Positions 53,144 through 61,812 of a stretch of 64,000 nucleotides of DNA are shown in pieces. Under the pieces are notes generated by a model. It was not told the origin of the DNA. It was given only the letters and a program-made list of their open reading frames with translations, and ran no database searches. The stretch lies in the NCBI RefSeq assembly GCF_002234615.1, contig NZ_NMQW01000033.1:169954-233953 (forward strand). Direction: 5' to 3'. A program made the translations under genes and the position numbers. The stretch is from Paenibacillus rigui. GTDB lineage: Bacteria > Bacillota > Bacilli > Paenibacillales > NBRC-103111. The stretch's first letter is position 1; each line of letters starts with the position of its first letter.

Positions 53144-53581
53144 ATGTACTATGTCAATCAGGAACAAATTGATTTGCGGCTTCATTTTATTCCGCAACTG
53201 AATGAATCCTGCCGTCTGCTTGTGGAGAAGTGGGATGCGTATCCATCCTCGGAGCGGCTTCTTTTGCATTTTGCGCAGGAGCGTACGCTGCACTTGGCTA
53301 TCGAAACCGTCACGGACGTCGGCAGCTTGCTTATTGACGCATTTATGATGCGGGATGCGAGCAGCTATGAAGATATCATTGAAATTTTGCAGGGAGAAGG
53401 GGTCTTCGGTGAGCAGGTCACCTCGGTGCTTCGTCAGCTGGTTCAGCTGCGCCGGCCGCTTGCTCAGGAATACACGGCTTATGAAAGGGAAGGATTGCAT
53501 CCGCTCATCGTTCAGCTTCCTGCTGCTTTAGCTTCTTTTGCCGAAGCGGTACCTGCGTTTATTCAACGTGAAATGGTATAA
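53144..53581 (+). CDS. DUF86/HepT-like protein (YutE type)
   Basis: This 145-residue helical protein matches the DUF86 family, whose members include B. subtilis YutE and the HepT toxins of HepT-MntA pairs. The core reads LHLAIETVTDVGSLLIDAFM followed by DASSYEDIIEIL. No MntA nucleotidyltransferase gene is adjacent, so a toxin-antitoxin role is doubtful. The stand-alone chromosomal form is common in Firmicutes and its function is unclear. Confidence 0.85.
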   Translation: MYYVNQEQIDLRLHFIPQLNESCRLLVEKWDAYPSSERLLLHFAQERTLHLAIETVTDVGSLLIDAFMMRDASSYEDIIEILQGEGVFGEQVTSVLRQLVQLRRPLAQEYTAYEREGLHPLIVQLPAALASFAEAVPAFIQREMV

Positions 53582-53632
53582 GAAAACGTGCTCAAAGCCT
53601 TGATTTTCCTCTGTTAGGCTTTTTGATACATT

Positions 53633-53644
53633 TTAGTATACTAA
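53633..53644. promoter_or_regulatory. 12-bp palindrome upstream of the SufR-like gene
   Basis: TTAGTATACTAA is a perfect palindrome about 80 bp before the SufR-like start, within AT-rich promoter sequence. It could be an autoregulatory operator. It does not match the CAAC-N6-GTTG box described for cyanobacterial SufR. Confidence 0.4.
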
Positions 53645-53724
53645 TTTACTTATGCCTTCATTTCGTATACAATGACAATAAAGTCTTATTACACAGACAG
53701 AGAAGAAAAGGGCGGTGAGACCGG

Positions 53725-54354
53725 ATGAACCAGGAGCAGGATGTTTCAACGCGTAAAGTCATATTGACCATGCTGAAGACGAAAGGCGCCTTAACTGTCA
53801 GCGATATGGCCAAGCAGCTAGGTATTACAGAGATGGCTGTGCGGAGACACTTGAATACGCTGGAGCGCGACGGTCTGATCGAGTCCAAGCTGGTGCGTCA
53901 AGCCATGGGCCGGCCGACAAACCTGTACTCGTTAACGGAAAGCGCTGACGAGCTGTTTCCTAAGAAATACCATCATTTGACTCTGGATTTATTGGGGGAA
54001 TTGATGGAGGAAGCGGGAGAAGCGAAAGTCCAGCAGCTTTTTGATCGGCGCAAGGAACGTTTGATCGGCCGCTACGAGGAACAGCTTAAAGGCAAGCCTT
54101 TATCTGAACGCGTTCAGACGCTGGCGGATATTCAGAACGCCAATGGCTACATGGTGGATTGGACAGCAACAGAGGACGGTCAGTTCATTATCAACGAGCA
54201 TAATTGCCCCATTTCACAGGTGGCGAACCAATACAACCATGCATGTCAATGCGAACTGCTCATGTTCGAGACTTTACTGGGTGCGGATGTGGAGCGGACG
54301 GAATGCCTGGTTAAAGGCGGAATGAAATGCTCTTATGTGATACAGGAAAAATAA
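53725..54354 (+). CDS. SufR-like Fe-S cluster transcriptional regulator
   Basis: This 209-residue protein has an N-terminal winged helix (GALTVSDMAKQLGITEMAVR, RHLNTLERDGLIES) like DeoR/ArsR regulators, then a coiled dimerisation region. The C-terminal third carries five cysteines: HNCPI, then HACQC 12 residues later, then TECLV and MKCSY. This arrangement is the cluster-binding region of SufR-type regulators, which sense Fe-S status or redox stress. The suf genes are not in this window. GGGCGGTGAG precedes the ATG. Confidence 0.85.
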   Translation: MNQEQDVSTRKVILTMLKTKGALTVSDMAKQLGITEMAVRRHLNTLERDGLIESKLVRQAMGRPTNLYSLTESADELFPKKYHHLTLDLLGELMEEAGEAKVQQLFDRRKERLIGRYEEQLKGKPLSERVQTLADIQNANGYMVDWTATEDGQFIINEHNCPISQVANQYNHACQCELLMFETLLGADVERTECLVKGGMKCSYVIQEK

Positions 54355-54400
54355 AACCATCGTCCCGTCGCCTTGCTTGGCGGGGGACGATGGTTTTTTT
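54355..54400. terminator. Bidirectional terminator
   Basis: Arms AAACCATCGTCCC and GGGGACGATGGTTT enclose a second small stem and are followed by TTTTTTT on the plus strand. It lies directly after the SufR-like gene and faces the convergent DUF2339 gene. Confidence 0.9.
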
Positions 54401-54431
54401 GCCTTTTACGGCTATTCGAAACGGTGTAAAC

Positions 54432-56060
54432 CTATATTTTCATTTCCCCGGATGACTCTTCCGACGGTTCTCCTGGTACTTCTTCTGATATTTCTTGTGA
54501 AACTTCTCTCGTGTTCTTCCATCTCCCGTTTACATAAGCGATAACGAAGGAAATGACTCCTAGCGTGAACAGAACAAGAACCTTATATATGGTTTCGCTG
54601 CCGGACAGGTCGAACAGCAATGTTTTGATAGCAACGGCGATCAAGACGATGGAGCCGAAGATCCGGTAAACCGATTGCCTGCTGTATGCCCCCCATAGAA
54701 ACAGCAGCAGTGCATAAATCCCCCAAGCAATCGATAAGGTCAGCTGAAAGTCCATCCAGGACCCGAGCTGGTACTCTCTGATCATATTTCGAATTTGTAC
54801 GGTCAGCAGCCCTCCGATAATCAAGTGGCTTATAACGGAATATACATAGGCTAACAGTTTGTTTTCCGTAGCGCCCAGCTTGTTAAAGGAGATTCGCAAG
54901 GATAAGTAAAACCCGATGGCAGCAAGCAGCTCCCAAGCCAACGCGGCCCAGTTGAGGAACGGGATGAATGTCCCGAACCAGGTCCCCCATGGTGTGCTCC
55001 AAGTCATTGTATACCAGTAGAGGACAACGATAAACCAAATTGCGATGGAGACTGCTTTTAAGGAATCATAGGCTTTAATTGTACCGGCGATCAGAAGCGC
55101 AATCGCGATGGCCGTCCAGAAGTAGACGTTGATTAAAGGCTTCACCGCCATATGGTGGCCTAATTGTGTTGAGGCAATCAGGATGAGCAGCAGCCCGCCG
55201 ACCAGCTTAGTGATCACAGGCCCGTTGAACGAACGGGTTAGCCGCTGCACTATGCATGCCAGGGCGACATACAGCACACCCATGAAAATCAGCGGATAAG
55301 AATACGGGACGATGCGATCCAGGATAATGATAGACCACAGGCCGAATACAATGGCGTTGACGATACCAAGATATAAATTCAAGCCGTCGAAATTCACATT
55401 GTTTTTCCAGGAGGAAACCAGGAATGCGATGACATAGAATCCGAATGCGGCCAGGGCATAACGAAACGGCAGGCTCCACAGCTTTCCAAGCTCCGGGTCA
55501 AACTGGAGGAAATATACTGCATACAGGATCCAGGTTCCGATAAAAGAGGTCAGCCTCAGCTCTGTCCAGCGATGCTTCAGGCTGACGGTGAAGAAGGCCG
55601 CGTTCAGCACGAGCAAATAGAGGAACAGCGTAAACACCTGATCCGTCTCCGGTCTCAGCATCCAAGGTGAGAGGAGTCCGCCGAGCAAGCTGATATTCAT
55701 CAGCAGGCGCAGACGAATCCGGAAGGCCAGCACACTGAGGCCGAGGGTTAATGCGATCATACAGAGAAAGACGGTCATCGGTTCCCAGAAGGCGTAGTAA
55801 ATACCGGAAAAGGAGAAGGTAGTATACAGCATTGCAACACCCATGCCGGCGACGATTTCTCCGACCAGCTGCTGCTTCTTCTGAAGCCATTTCAGCCCGC
55901 CGATCACGCAGCCGGAGCCGAAGGCCAGCCCCAGGCCGATCTTGATCCCGTCCGTGATCCACCCCTGGTCCACTGTATATTTCAGTAAATAAATGAACGA
56001 GCTGACAATAAACAGCGCGCCCAGCAAGTAAATCCAGGATTTTCTCAGCGTATCATTCAT
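54432..56060 (-). CDS. DUF2339 polytopic membrane protein
   Basis: This 542-residue protein has about fifteen hydrophobic helices and almost no soluble domain, with motifs such as WITDGIKIGLGLAFGSGCVIGG and LLMNISLLGGLLSPWML that match the DUF2339 family. The function is unknown. The ribosome site is weak and the C-terminal tail is Glu/Ser-rich. It appears to be transcribed alone. Confidence 0.85.
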   Translation of the reverse strand: MNDTLRKSWIYLLGALFIVSSFIYLLKYTVDQGWITDGIKIGLGLAFGSGCVIGGLKWLQKKQQLVGEIVAGMGVAMLYTTFSFSGIYYAFWEPMTVFLCMIALTLGLSVLAFRIRLRLLMNISLLGGLLSPWMLRPETDQVFTLFLYLLVLNAAFFTVSLKHRWTELRLTSFIGTWILYAVYFLQFDPELGKLWSLPFRYALAAFGFYVIAFLVSSWKNNVNFDGLNLYLGIVNAIVFGLWSIIILDRIVPYSYPLIFMGVLYVALACIVQRLTRSFNGPVITKLVGGLLLILIASTQLGHHMAVKPLINVYFWTAIAIALLIAGTIKAYDSLKAVSIAIWFIVVLYWYTMTWSTPWGTWFGTFIPFLNWAALAWELLAAIGFYLSLRISFNKLGATENKLLAYVYSVISHLIIGGLLTVQIRNMIREYQLGSWMDFQLTLSIAWGIYALLLFLWGAYSRQSVYRIFGSIVLIAVAIKTLLFDLSGSETIYKVLVLFTLGVISFVIAYVNGRWKNTREVSQEISEEVPGEPSEESSGEMKI

Positions 56061-56183
56061 TACAAGTCATCTCGCTTCCAAATATTTTCAATTGGTTATG
56101 GGATCATTGTATTGAATTCGGCGCTGGTTCATAAGTACTAACTTTTTCTAGTACCGGAGATTTCGCGGATCCTTTACGGCATG

Positions 56184-56210
56184 CAAAAAAGCGGGCTTTC
56201 GCCCGCTTTG
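56184..56210 (-). terminator. Terminator of the KDPG-type aldolase gene
   Basis: On the minus strand, AAAGCGGGC and GCCCGCTTT flank a GAAA tetraloop and are followed by TTTGC. It is a compact intrinsic terminator 20 bp after the stop. Confidence 0.9.
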
Positions 56211-56229
56211 TCAGCTGTTCGCCTACAGC

Positions 56230-56865
56230 TTATTTATTCACATTCGCGATAAGCCGCTGCGCTTTATCCCGAACCCAATCGTAGTTTCCTGCCGCAATCT
56301 CCGCCAGATTCACAAGAGAACCCCCAATGCCTACGGCACAGCAGCCGGCTTGCAGAAATTGGGCGATATTGTCCTCTTTCACCCCGCCTACGGCTACCAT
56401 AGGAATGTGGCTCAGCGGGCCCTGCAGCTCCTTGATGAAGCCTAATCCGAGACTCGCGCCAGGGAAGATTTTGACGGCCGTTGCACCGGCTTTCCAGGCC
56501 TTGACGATTTCTGTGGGAGTCATCGCCCCGGGGTAAATGGGAACGCCCTGCTCCACTGCGTAGCGGATCACATCCTCATCCATATTCGGCGTGACAATAT
56601 AAGAAGCCCCGGCCTCGAGTGCAATTTTCGCATCCTCCACATCCAGCACGGTTCCCGCTCCGATGTACATCTGATCTCCCAGTTTTTGCTGCAGCGAGGC
56701 TATCATGGCAGGCGCTCCATCCGTGTTCAGCGTAATTTCCATCACGCGTACGCCGCCTTCCAGCAGGGCGTGGGCTACACCTTCGATATGCTGCTCCCCG
56801 ACACCGCGCACGATGGCGATAATCCGTGTTTGTTCAATAAGCTGTAAGCCTTGTTCCCGATTCAT
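56230..56865 (-). CDS. eda: KDPG/KHG aldolase family enzyme
   Basis: This 211-residue TIM-barrel aldolase starts at ATG 56865 behind AAGGTGGAG (a GTG at 56877 is an alternative). The family hallmarks are IIAIVRG, VMEITLNT with the catalytic Glu, GAGTVLD, and the Schiff-base Lys in AVKIFPG. It splits 2-keto-3-deoxy-6-phosphogluconate or a related keto acid to pyruvate and an aldehyde. No KDG kinase or dehydratase gene is near, so the true substrate is open. Confidence 0.92.
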   Translation of the reverse strand: MNREQGLQLIEQTRIIAIVRGVGEQHIEGVAHALLEGGVRVMEITLNTDGAPAMIASLQQKLGDQMYIGAGTVLDVEDAKIALEAGASYIVTPNMDEDVIRYAVEQGVPIYPGAMTPTEIVKAWKAGATAVKIFPGASLGLGFIKELQGPLSHIPMVAVGGVKEDNIAQFLQAGCCAVGIGGSLVNLAEIAAGNYDWVRDKAQRLIANVNK

Positions 56866-57098
56866 CTGCTTCTCCACCTTGTCCCAGTATGCAATCTATT
56901 ATGCCATTGTTTGCTTGATTTTGAAACCGTCTTCGTCCTAAGTCATTTGCTTGGATAGGCTTCCCGGGTGGGAATGGGGCAGAAGCTTGATTTTTTTTCG
57001 AAAAGTTGTGTCAAAAAGCGATGCGCCTACTTATACTGTACTATTCCATAGGCATTCGTCTAGGGAAGTTGCTTTGGAAGGGAGGCGGCAGACGAAGG

Positions 57099-57557
57099 AT
57101 GATGCAGCTTTGTATAGGTTTAGCCTGCATCGCTTTCATCGTACTGGTCGGGTTTCTCATTGCAGCCATCAAGGAGAGCCGTAAGGCGATGCAGCAGGCA
57201 CAGGCCACTCTGGCCAAGATGGAAAAGGAGCTGCAGAGAACGGCGGAGGAATCGGTCCGCATGTTCCAGCTTTCAAGCCGGGTGCTGGAGGATGTCCAGC
57301 ACAAGCTGAAGGCCGCGGACGGCTTCGTCGAGGCGATGGACCAGACAGGAGAAGCGGCGAGCCGTATATCCCGGTCGATGCAGCAAGCATCCCGCACGTT
57401 ATCGGAAACGGTGGTGGAGGCGGCGGATCGGTTACATAGCCGTCAGGACACCGTAAGGGACCTGATTGAGCTAACCACCACGGGGATGCATTTGTGGCAC
57501 AAATGGCAGGCCGCTCGAGCCGCCAAAGCAGCAGCACCGGCGGATGATCAACCATGA
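57099..57557 (+). CDS. DUF948-type membrane protein
   Basis: This protein of about 152 residues starts at ATG 57099 or 57102. It has one N-terminal membrane helix (LCIGLACIAFIVLVGFLIAA) and then a long coiled coil with methyl-accepting-like heptads (QQAQATLAKMEKELQRTAEE). This is the layout of DUF948 general-stress proteins such as YtxG. It is immediately followed by a YtxH-type gene, as in the B. subtilis ytxGH pair. A longer frame from 57006 lacks a ribosome site. Confidence 0.82.
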   Translation: MMQLCIGLACIAFIVLVGFLIAAIKESRKAMQQAQATLAKMEKELQRTAEESVRMFQLSSRVLEDVQHKLKAADGFVEAMDQTGEAASRISRSMQQASRTLSETVVEAADRLHSRQDTVRDLIELTTTGMHLWHKWQAARAAKAAAPADDQP

Positions 57558-57571
57558 GGGAGCTGAGGAAG

Positions 57572-57943
57572 ATGACGGTAGAGAAAAAAGGAAAAGATTT
57601 GTTGATCGGGGCCGTAGTAGGGACCGTTCTGGGAGCGGTAACGGCACTGTTGTTTGCGCCTAAATCCGGCCGTGAGCTGCGGGCGGACATCGCAGAAGGC
57701 GTTCAAAACGTGACGGAGAAAACGACACAGGTGGCAGGCACGGTAGCGGATAAATCCAAGCAGCTGGCAGGGACAATCAGCGATAAAACACAGCAAACCG
57801 CACAAGTGATCGGCAAGCATACAAGCGAATGGGCGGGCAAAGCGAAGGAAGCCGCGCTTTCCTGGAAAAACGGCCGCTGCGAATCGAACCTGGTAGAGGA
57901 AGCGCCTGTCGCTGCAACGCATGAGGATAAAAACGAAGACTGA
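57572..57943 (+). CDS. YtxH-domain protein
   Basis: This protein of about 123 residues has the YtxH signature KDLLIGAVVGTVLGAVTALL followed by FAPKSGRELRADI, a single membrane helix and then an amphipathic, Thr/Ala/Lys-rich coiled region. Members are general-stress and envelope proteins of unknown mechanism. It lies 14 nt after the DUF948 gene in one operon. An ATG at 57554 that overlaps the upstream stop is an alternative start. Confidence 0.88.
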   Translation: MTVEKKGKDLLIGAVVGTVLGAVTALLFAPKSGRELRADIAEGVQNVTEKTTQVAGTVADKSKQLAGTISDKTQQTAQVIGKHTSEWAGKAKEAALSWKNGRCESNLVEEAPVAATHEDKNED

Positions 57944-58022
57944 GATCAAGCGTCATCGAGGTCTATAGTTATGCGTGCTTAAGGCTTGCTTCGGCAAACA
58001 GGTTTGTACGCCGTTGTGAAAC

Positions 58023-58066
58023 AAATCAAGCTGCCCGTTCCCCATGTGGGGCGGGCAGCTTGATTG
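58023..58066. terminator. Bidirectional terminator
   Basis: Arms AATCAAGCTGCCCG and CGGGCAGCTTGATT enclose CCCCATGTGGGG-type pairing. It lies between the convergent YtxH gene and the large secreted-protein gene and can serve both. Confidence 0.9.
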
Positions 58067-58111
58067 TTCAATAGATAAGCGAGTATAAGTTTCTCATACT
58101 TCGTCTGGAAG

Positions 58112-59950
58112 CTAAGGCAGCTGCACTTCAAGTTCACCCAAGTAATTGCTTGTCGAGGCACTTCGCGGCTCCGCAAATTCAAATTCGGCAGAATCACCGT
58201 ATTTTCCTACATAGCTCACCCGGATTTTCACCGGCCTAGGCGCATGTCCTTCCGGCACCCATCGGGCTGTCACCTTGTAGCGGCCAATCGGAATGCCGTC
58301 GACCCCTGCCCCGCCCATAATAGGACCGGCATGTTTTACAAGCGTTTTCCCAGTGCTGCCGTCTAATAATGGACCGACAGGAGTCAGCGTCAACTCGAGG
58401 TCGCTCATATTAAACTCGGGCAAATCATCAGTGAAGTTGTTGAAACTAGGGTAAATGTAAACTTGCCCGTCGAACTTCGTCCATGTGAAATCTCTGACGC
58501 CGCCGCTGCTGCTGATAAAAGGCTGATCCACATCGGAGCTGAGGTGGAACGTGTATTTTTTACCGTTGTACTGCTTGGTTAAGTCGGCTCCCATACGCCA
58601 GGAAGTGGCGATTTGAGGCAATTCGATTCTATAATGGCCGTTTTCGTCCGTCACTGTTAAAATGTTGCTGTCATACAGCATCGTATTATCCGCGAACACC
58701 GTAACACCTGAGATCGGTTGACCTTCCGCGTTACGGATAAACCCTTTTACAACATAAGGTTCGACTTCTTCCTTCGAAGGCTCCGGTACCGGAGTCGGGA
58801 CAGGCTCGGGGTTCGGAGCAGGTGTCGGTGTCGGTGTAGGAGTAGGCGTGGGCGTCGGCGTGGGCTCAGGATTCGAGGTACCGTCCCCTTCTTCGATTTG
58901 AATTGTTGCAGTATTGCCTTCTCTGGCATAAGAAACCTGGTAGCCGCTGTTCTCTGCAACGAATCTTAAAGGAAACAGCGTGCTCCCGCCAATGTTTTGG
59001 GCCGGGACATCCAAGGTAACGCTGCTGCCATTCACTTTTGCCGTTGTGCTGTTCAAAGTCAGCTCAATGGTGAGTCCGTCTTTGATCCCAAGCGCTTGCT
59101 GGACTGAACCTGTATCCACCCATTTCACTGTAAAGCCGAGGGTTTCGAACAGCTTGCGGAACGGGACAAGTGTGGAACCGTCCTTCAGGATAGGCTGCGC
59201 ACCGTCAAAGTGAAGCTCCTGTCCCTTGAAAAATACATGGATGGCGGGACCCTCCACAGGCGCAGGAGTAGGTGTAGGTGCTGGCGTTGGTGTAGGTGCA
59301 GGCTCAGGTGTAGGTGCCGGCGTTGGTGTTGGTGTTGGTGTAGGCGCCGGTGTTGAGGACGTGCCCCCTGTGACCATCGGCTTGTTGTATTTAATCGGCT
59401 TGGAGGTGACCGTTCCTTGTGGTGTCTCGATTTCCAATACATAAGCTTGCGTTTCCTTGATCGTGCCGTTATTGCTGGCGTACAGATCAAATACGAGCTC
59501 TCCTTCAAACTCACCGACAGGTTCGTTTACATCCTTTCGAAAACCAGGATTGATGGTTTCGCTGGTATGGGTCGTGCCGTTCGCGGTAACCACCGTTTTG
59601 TCCTGCACAATGCCAAGCAGCCAGCCGGTGGTCACGCGATTGGTTCTCCACACACCCTGATAGTTATCCTTGCCATAGTCATCCGTTGAGCGGAGGACCA
59701 CCGATTTAATGACCGTTTTCTTGGCAAGGCTCAGTTGTAACCTGAAATGACCGTCCTTATTGCCTTCCGGTGTAAAATCTGCTGCACCGACCACGTCCGA
59801 AGCCGTATCTAATAGGCTAAACTGTTTTATTTCCACCCCTGCGGGCGCCGTCTCGCCAAAAGCGCCTGCGATCCCGCTAACCGATAGGCAGCCTGCAAGC
59901 ACGAGAGATACAGCCGACCGCCGCATTTGTTTACCTAGTGTCCACATCAT
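58112..59950 (-). CDS. Secreted multidomain protein with copper amine oxidase N domain
   Basis: This 612-residue exported protein has a signal peptide (residues 1-32) and an unfamiliar beta-rich domain (about 40-190). A Pro-Thr linker (about 196-235) leads to a copper amine oxidase N-terminal-like domain (about 240-355, with DGSTLVPFRKLFETLGFTVKW and STLFPLRFVAENSGYQVSY). A second Pro-Thr linker (about 362-392) is followed by a carboxypeptidase-regulatory-like domain (VKGFIRNAEGQPISGVTVFAD, about 397-465) and a C-terminal beta region. The copper amine oxidase N domain in Paenibacillus secreted proteins is thought to be a wall-binding module, not an enzyme. It follows the KPE-repeat gene by 59 bp on the same strand. 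Confidence 0.85.
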   Translation of the reverse strand: MMWTLGKQMRRSAVSLVLAGCLSVSGIAGAFGETAPAGVEIKQFSLLDTASDVVGAADFTPEGNKDGHFRLQLSLAKKTVIKSVVLRSTDDYGKDNYQGVWRTNRVTTGWLLGIVQDKTVVTANGTTHTSETINPGFRKDVNEPVGEFEGELVFDLYASNNGTIKETQAYVLEIETPQGTVTSKPIKYNKPMVTGGTSSTPAPTPTPTPTPAPTPEPAPTPTPAPTPTPAPVEGPAIHVFFKGQELHFDGAQPILKDGSTLVPFRKLFETLGFTVKWVDTGSVQQALGIKDGLTIELTLNSTTAKVNGSSVTLDVPAQNIGGSTLFPLRFVAENSGYQVSYAREGNTATIQIEEGDGTSNPEPTPTPTPTPTPTPTPAPNPEPVPTPVPEPSKEEVEPYVVKGFIRNAEGQPISGVTVFADNTMLYDSNILTVTDENGHYRIELPQIATSWRMGADLTKQYNGKKYTFHLSSDVDQPFISSSGGVRDFTWTKFDGQVYIYPSFNNFTDDLPEFNMSDLELTLTPVGPLLDGSTGKTLVKHAGPIMGGAGVDGIPIGRYKVTARWVPEGHAPRPVKIRVSYVGKYGDSAEFEFAEPRSASTSNYLGELEVQLP

Positions 59951-60009
59951 TTTTTCTTAACCTCTCCTTTATCCGAATCCTTACTGCTCTGATTGCCTTC
60001 CTAGCGCCA

Positions 60010-60345
60010 TTAGGCGAGGAGAGAGCTCCCCGCCAAAGCAACCTCCGGCTTCGCCTCGGGCTTGGCAGCAACCTCCGGCCTTGCCTCAGGCTTGGCGGCA
60101 AAGGCTGCCTCCGGCTTCGCCTCGGGCTTGGCAGCAACCTCCGGCCTTGCCTCAGGCTTGGCCGCGAAGGCTGCCTCCGGCTTCGCCTCAGGCTTAGCAG
60201 CAACCTCCGGCTTCGCCTCAGGCTTGGCGGCAAAGGCTGCCTCCGGCTTCGCTTCTGGCTTGGCATTCGCCGTTGTCGGTACAACCAAAGCCGCTATCAA
60301 CGCAGCTCCTGCAATCCATTTGATTCCTTTGTTCATTTTTTTCAT
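60010..60345 (-). CDS. Secreted KPE-repeat protein, 111 aa
   Basis: This 111-residue protein has a signal peptide (MKKMNKGIKWIAGAALIAAL, cleavage probably after TANA). The rest consists almost entirely of tandem repeats. The unit is 22 residues, AKPEAKPEAAFAAKPEARPE plus VA, repeated three times with one Lys/Arg change, then a partial copy and ALAGSSLLA. The alternation of Lys/Pro/Glu suggests an extended, charged, proline-rich chain. GGAGGG precedes the ATG. The function is unknown; a wall-spanning or spacer peptide is plausible. The same 66-nt repeat gives a long open frame on the other strand that is not a gene. Confidence 0.75.
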   Translation of the reverse strand: MKKMNKGIKWIAGAALIAALVVPTTANAKPEAKPEAAFAAKPEAKPEVAAKPEAKPEAAFAAKPEARPEVAAKPEAKPEAAFAAKPEARPEVAAKPEAKPEVALAGSSLLA

Positions 60346-60486
60346 TTGTTAACCCTCCGTAAATGGAAATGACTTACTTCATCCATCTTACAGCGGGAGA
60401 CGTCTTGGTGACATGAGAGGCAGCCGGGAAATGGAGCGGGAAGATATTGGGAATGATTTAGGAATCATGCCGGGAACTGACCATAG

Positions 60487-60531
60487 AAAAACACCTCCCG
60501 CATCATGCGAAACGATGATCGGGAGGTGTTA
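60487..60531 (-). terminator. Terminator of the phosphodiester glycosidase gene
   Basis: On the minus strand, ACACCTCCCG and CGGGAGGTGT with inner CAT/ATG pairing are followed by TTTTTC. It starts about 30 bp after the stop. Confidence 0.88.
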
Positions 60532-60558
60532 TCATTTTGAATATCCAGTTCCAACAAA

Positions 60559-61701
60559 CTACCACTTGGAAGGGTCAATCTTACTCGGATCCAGACCTTC
60601 CCAAATGTTGCGGATCGTCACTTTCTCGGGATGCTCGAACACGAGCCATGCGGTAGGCAGGTATCGTTCGCCGTACTCACTCGATGGGCGGTTCACAATC
60701 TGGTTGTCATGCACCAGCACGGTGGAAGAGCCACCGTCCAAATTGGCCGCCGTGACAGCCCCGTGCTCCAGAAAAATTTTCTGGATGTCGTAAAGCGTCG
60801 CACCGATACTGTAGCCTGGCTGCCTTCCGTCGATAATGGCGAACATGATCGTGCCGTCTTCCTTTTGCGCGATACAGGTTCTTGGCGCGATGCCCCAGCC
60901 GTCGGCCTGATTCTTGATTTGCCCAACGCCATTGACGATGAACCGAGGCGCAAAGGTGACCGCTTCCTGCACACCCATCTGCAGAAGCTCGGAAGGCTTG
61001 TATTTCCCAGCGATGAGCCTGCCGTCCTTATCGATGCCGACGATGTGATTCGGGGTGTTCATCCCGCCATCATTGTAAAAGATTTTTCCTCCCGAGATCA
61101 CCAGGCCGGTAGGCTGAAATCCATTGCCTTTCCATTCAGGGTCTACGAACCCGCCTGCGTTAACCCCTGCCACCGCGCCGAGCCGCTTCACCATAGAGGA
61201 AACCTTTTCCCCTTTTCCCGCGGTTCCGGGAACGGCAATTCGCAATGATTTCGGGTCGTTCACGATAAGCAGCTTTCCTTTGAAATTGCTGCCTTCGATG
61301 GGCTGAATTTCGACGGCAGGCTTTTTTTCCTGAGCTTTAGCGGGTGTCTGCGTTTTGCCGACTTGTACCCTATGCTCGTCCTTCACCTGGGTATAGGTGT
61401 CGAATTGCTTCCAATACCGGTCGACCCGCTTTTGCAGCTCCTCCTCGCCGATCAAATACTTAGCCCAATGCCGATGCTGGGTCGAAATCAGCGTATCGGC
61501 CATCATATAGCGGACATTCGTTCCGGATTCCGTTAGGAAAAACCAAAGACTTGTAAGCATCCCAAAAAACAGAAGGACAAAAACGGTATAGAAGAATAAG
61601 GTAAGAATAGCGGACTTCGCCTTCTTTTTTCGGGGTGAACGAGTCTTCTTGGGGGCAGCGGCAGGACGCACCTTCGGATTGCTCGATAAATTGGCTGACA
61701 T
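60559..61701 (-). CDS. Phosphodiester glycosidase family (NAGPA-domain) membrane protein
   Basis: This protein of about 380 residues starts at ATG 61701 behind GAAGGG. A basic N-terminal cytoplasmic segment, one membrane helix (AILTLFFYTVFVLLFFGMLT) and an extracellular domain follow. The domain matches NAGPA, the family of uncovering enzyme, which removes N-acetylglucosamine from a phosphodiester. Motifs are AGVNAGGFVDPEWKG, APRTCIAQKEDGTIMFAIID, and NLDGGSSTVLVHDNQIVNRP. In Firmicutes such proteins act on surface glycan phosphodiesters, for example teichoic-acid-linked sugars. Confidence 0.92.
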   Translation of the reverse strand: MSANLSSNPKVRPAAAPKKTRSPRKKKAKSAILTLFFYTVFVLLFFGMLTSLWFFLTESGTNVRYMMADTLISTQHRHWAKYLIGEEELQKRVDRYWKQFDTYTQVKDEHRVQVGKTQTPAKAQEKKPAVEIQPIEGSNFKGKLLIVNDPKSLRIAVPGTAGKGEKVSSMVKRLGAVAGVNAGGFVDPEWKGNGFQPTGLVISGGKIFYNDGGMNTPNHIVGIDKDGRLIAGKYKPSELLQMGVQEAVTFAPRFIVNGVGQIKNQADGWGIAPRTCIAQKEDGTIMFAIIDGRQPGYSIGATLYDIQKIFLEHGAVTAANLDGGSSTVLVHDNQIVNRPSSEYGERYLPTAWLVFEHPEKVTIRNIWEGLDPSKIDPSKW

Positions 61702-61812
61702 GAAAAAGGTTCCCTTCAATTTACAGAAATTTGCATAACTACTGTTATAAACGAAAAAAAAAGAAAAAAGTTTCAGTACAGGACTTCACTTTTTCCTTCA
61801 TCAGAGGTCTGG

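Noticed and set aside
53144..53581. HepT-MntA toxin-antitoxin pair
   Set aside because: The HepT-like gene is present, but no MntA nucleotidyltransferase gene is adjacent.
59226..59444. Gly/Val-rich plus-strand frame opposite the Pro-Thr linker
   Set aside because: It is the complement of the repeated Pro-Thr codons of the secreted protein and has no ribosome site.
60062..60352. Plus-strand open frame of about 96 residues rich in Ala/Ser/Gly
   Set aside because: It is the complement of the KPE-repeat gene and exists only because the 66-nt repeat lacks stops on both strands. It has no ribosome site.
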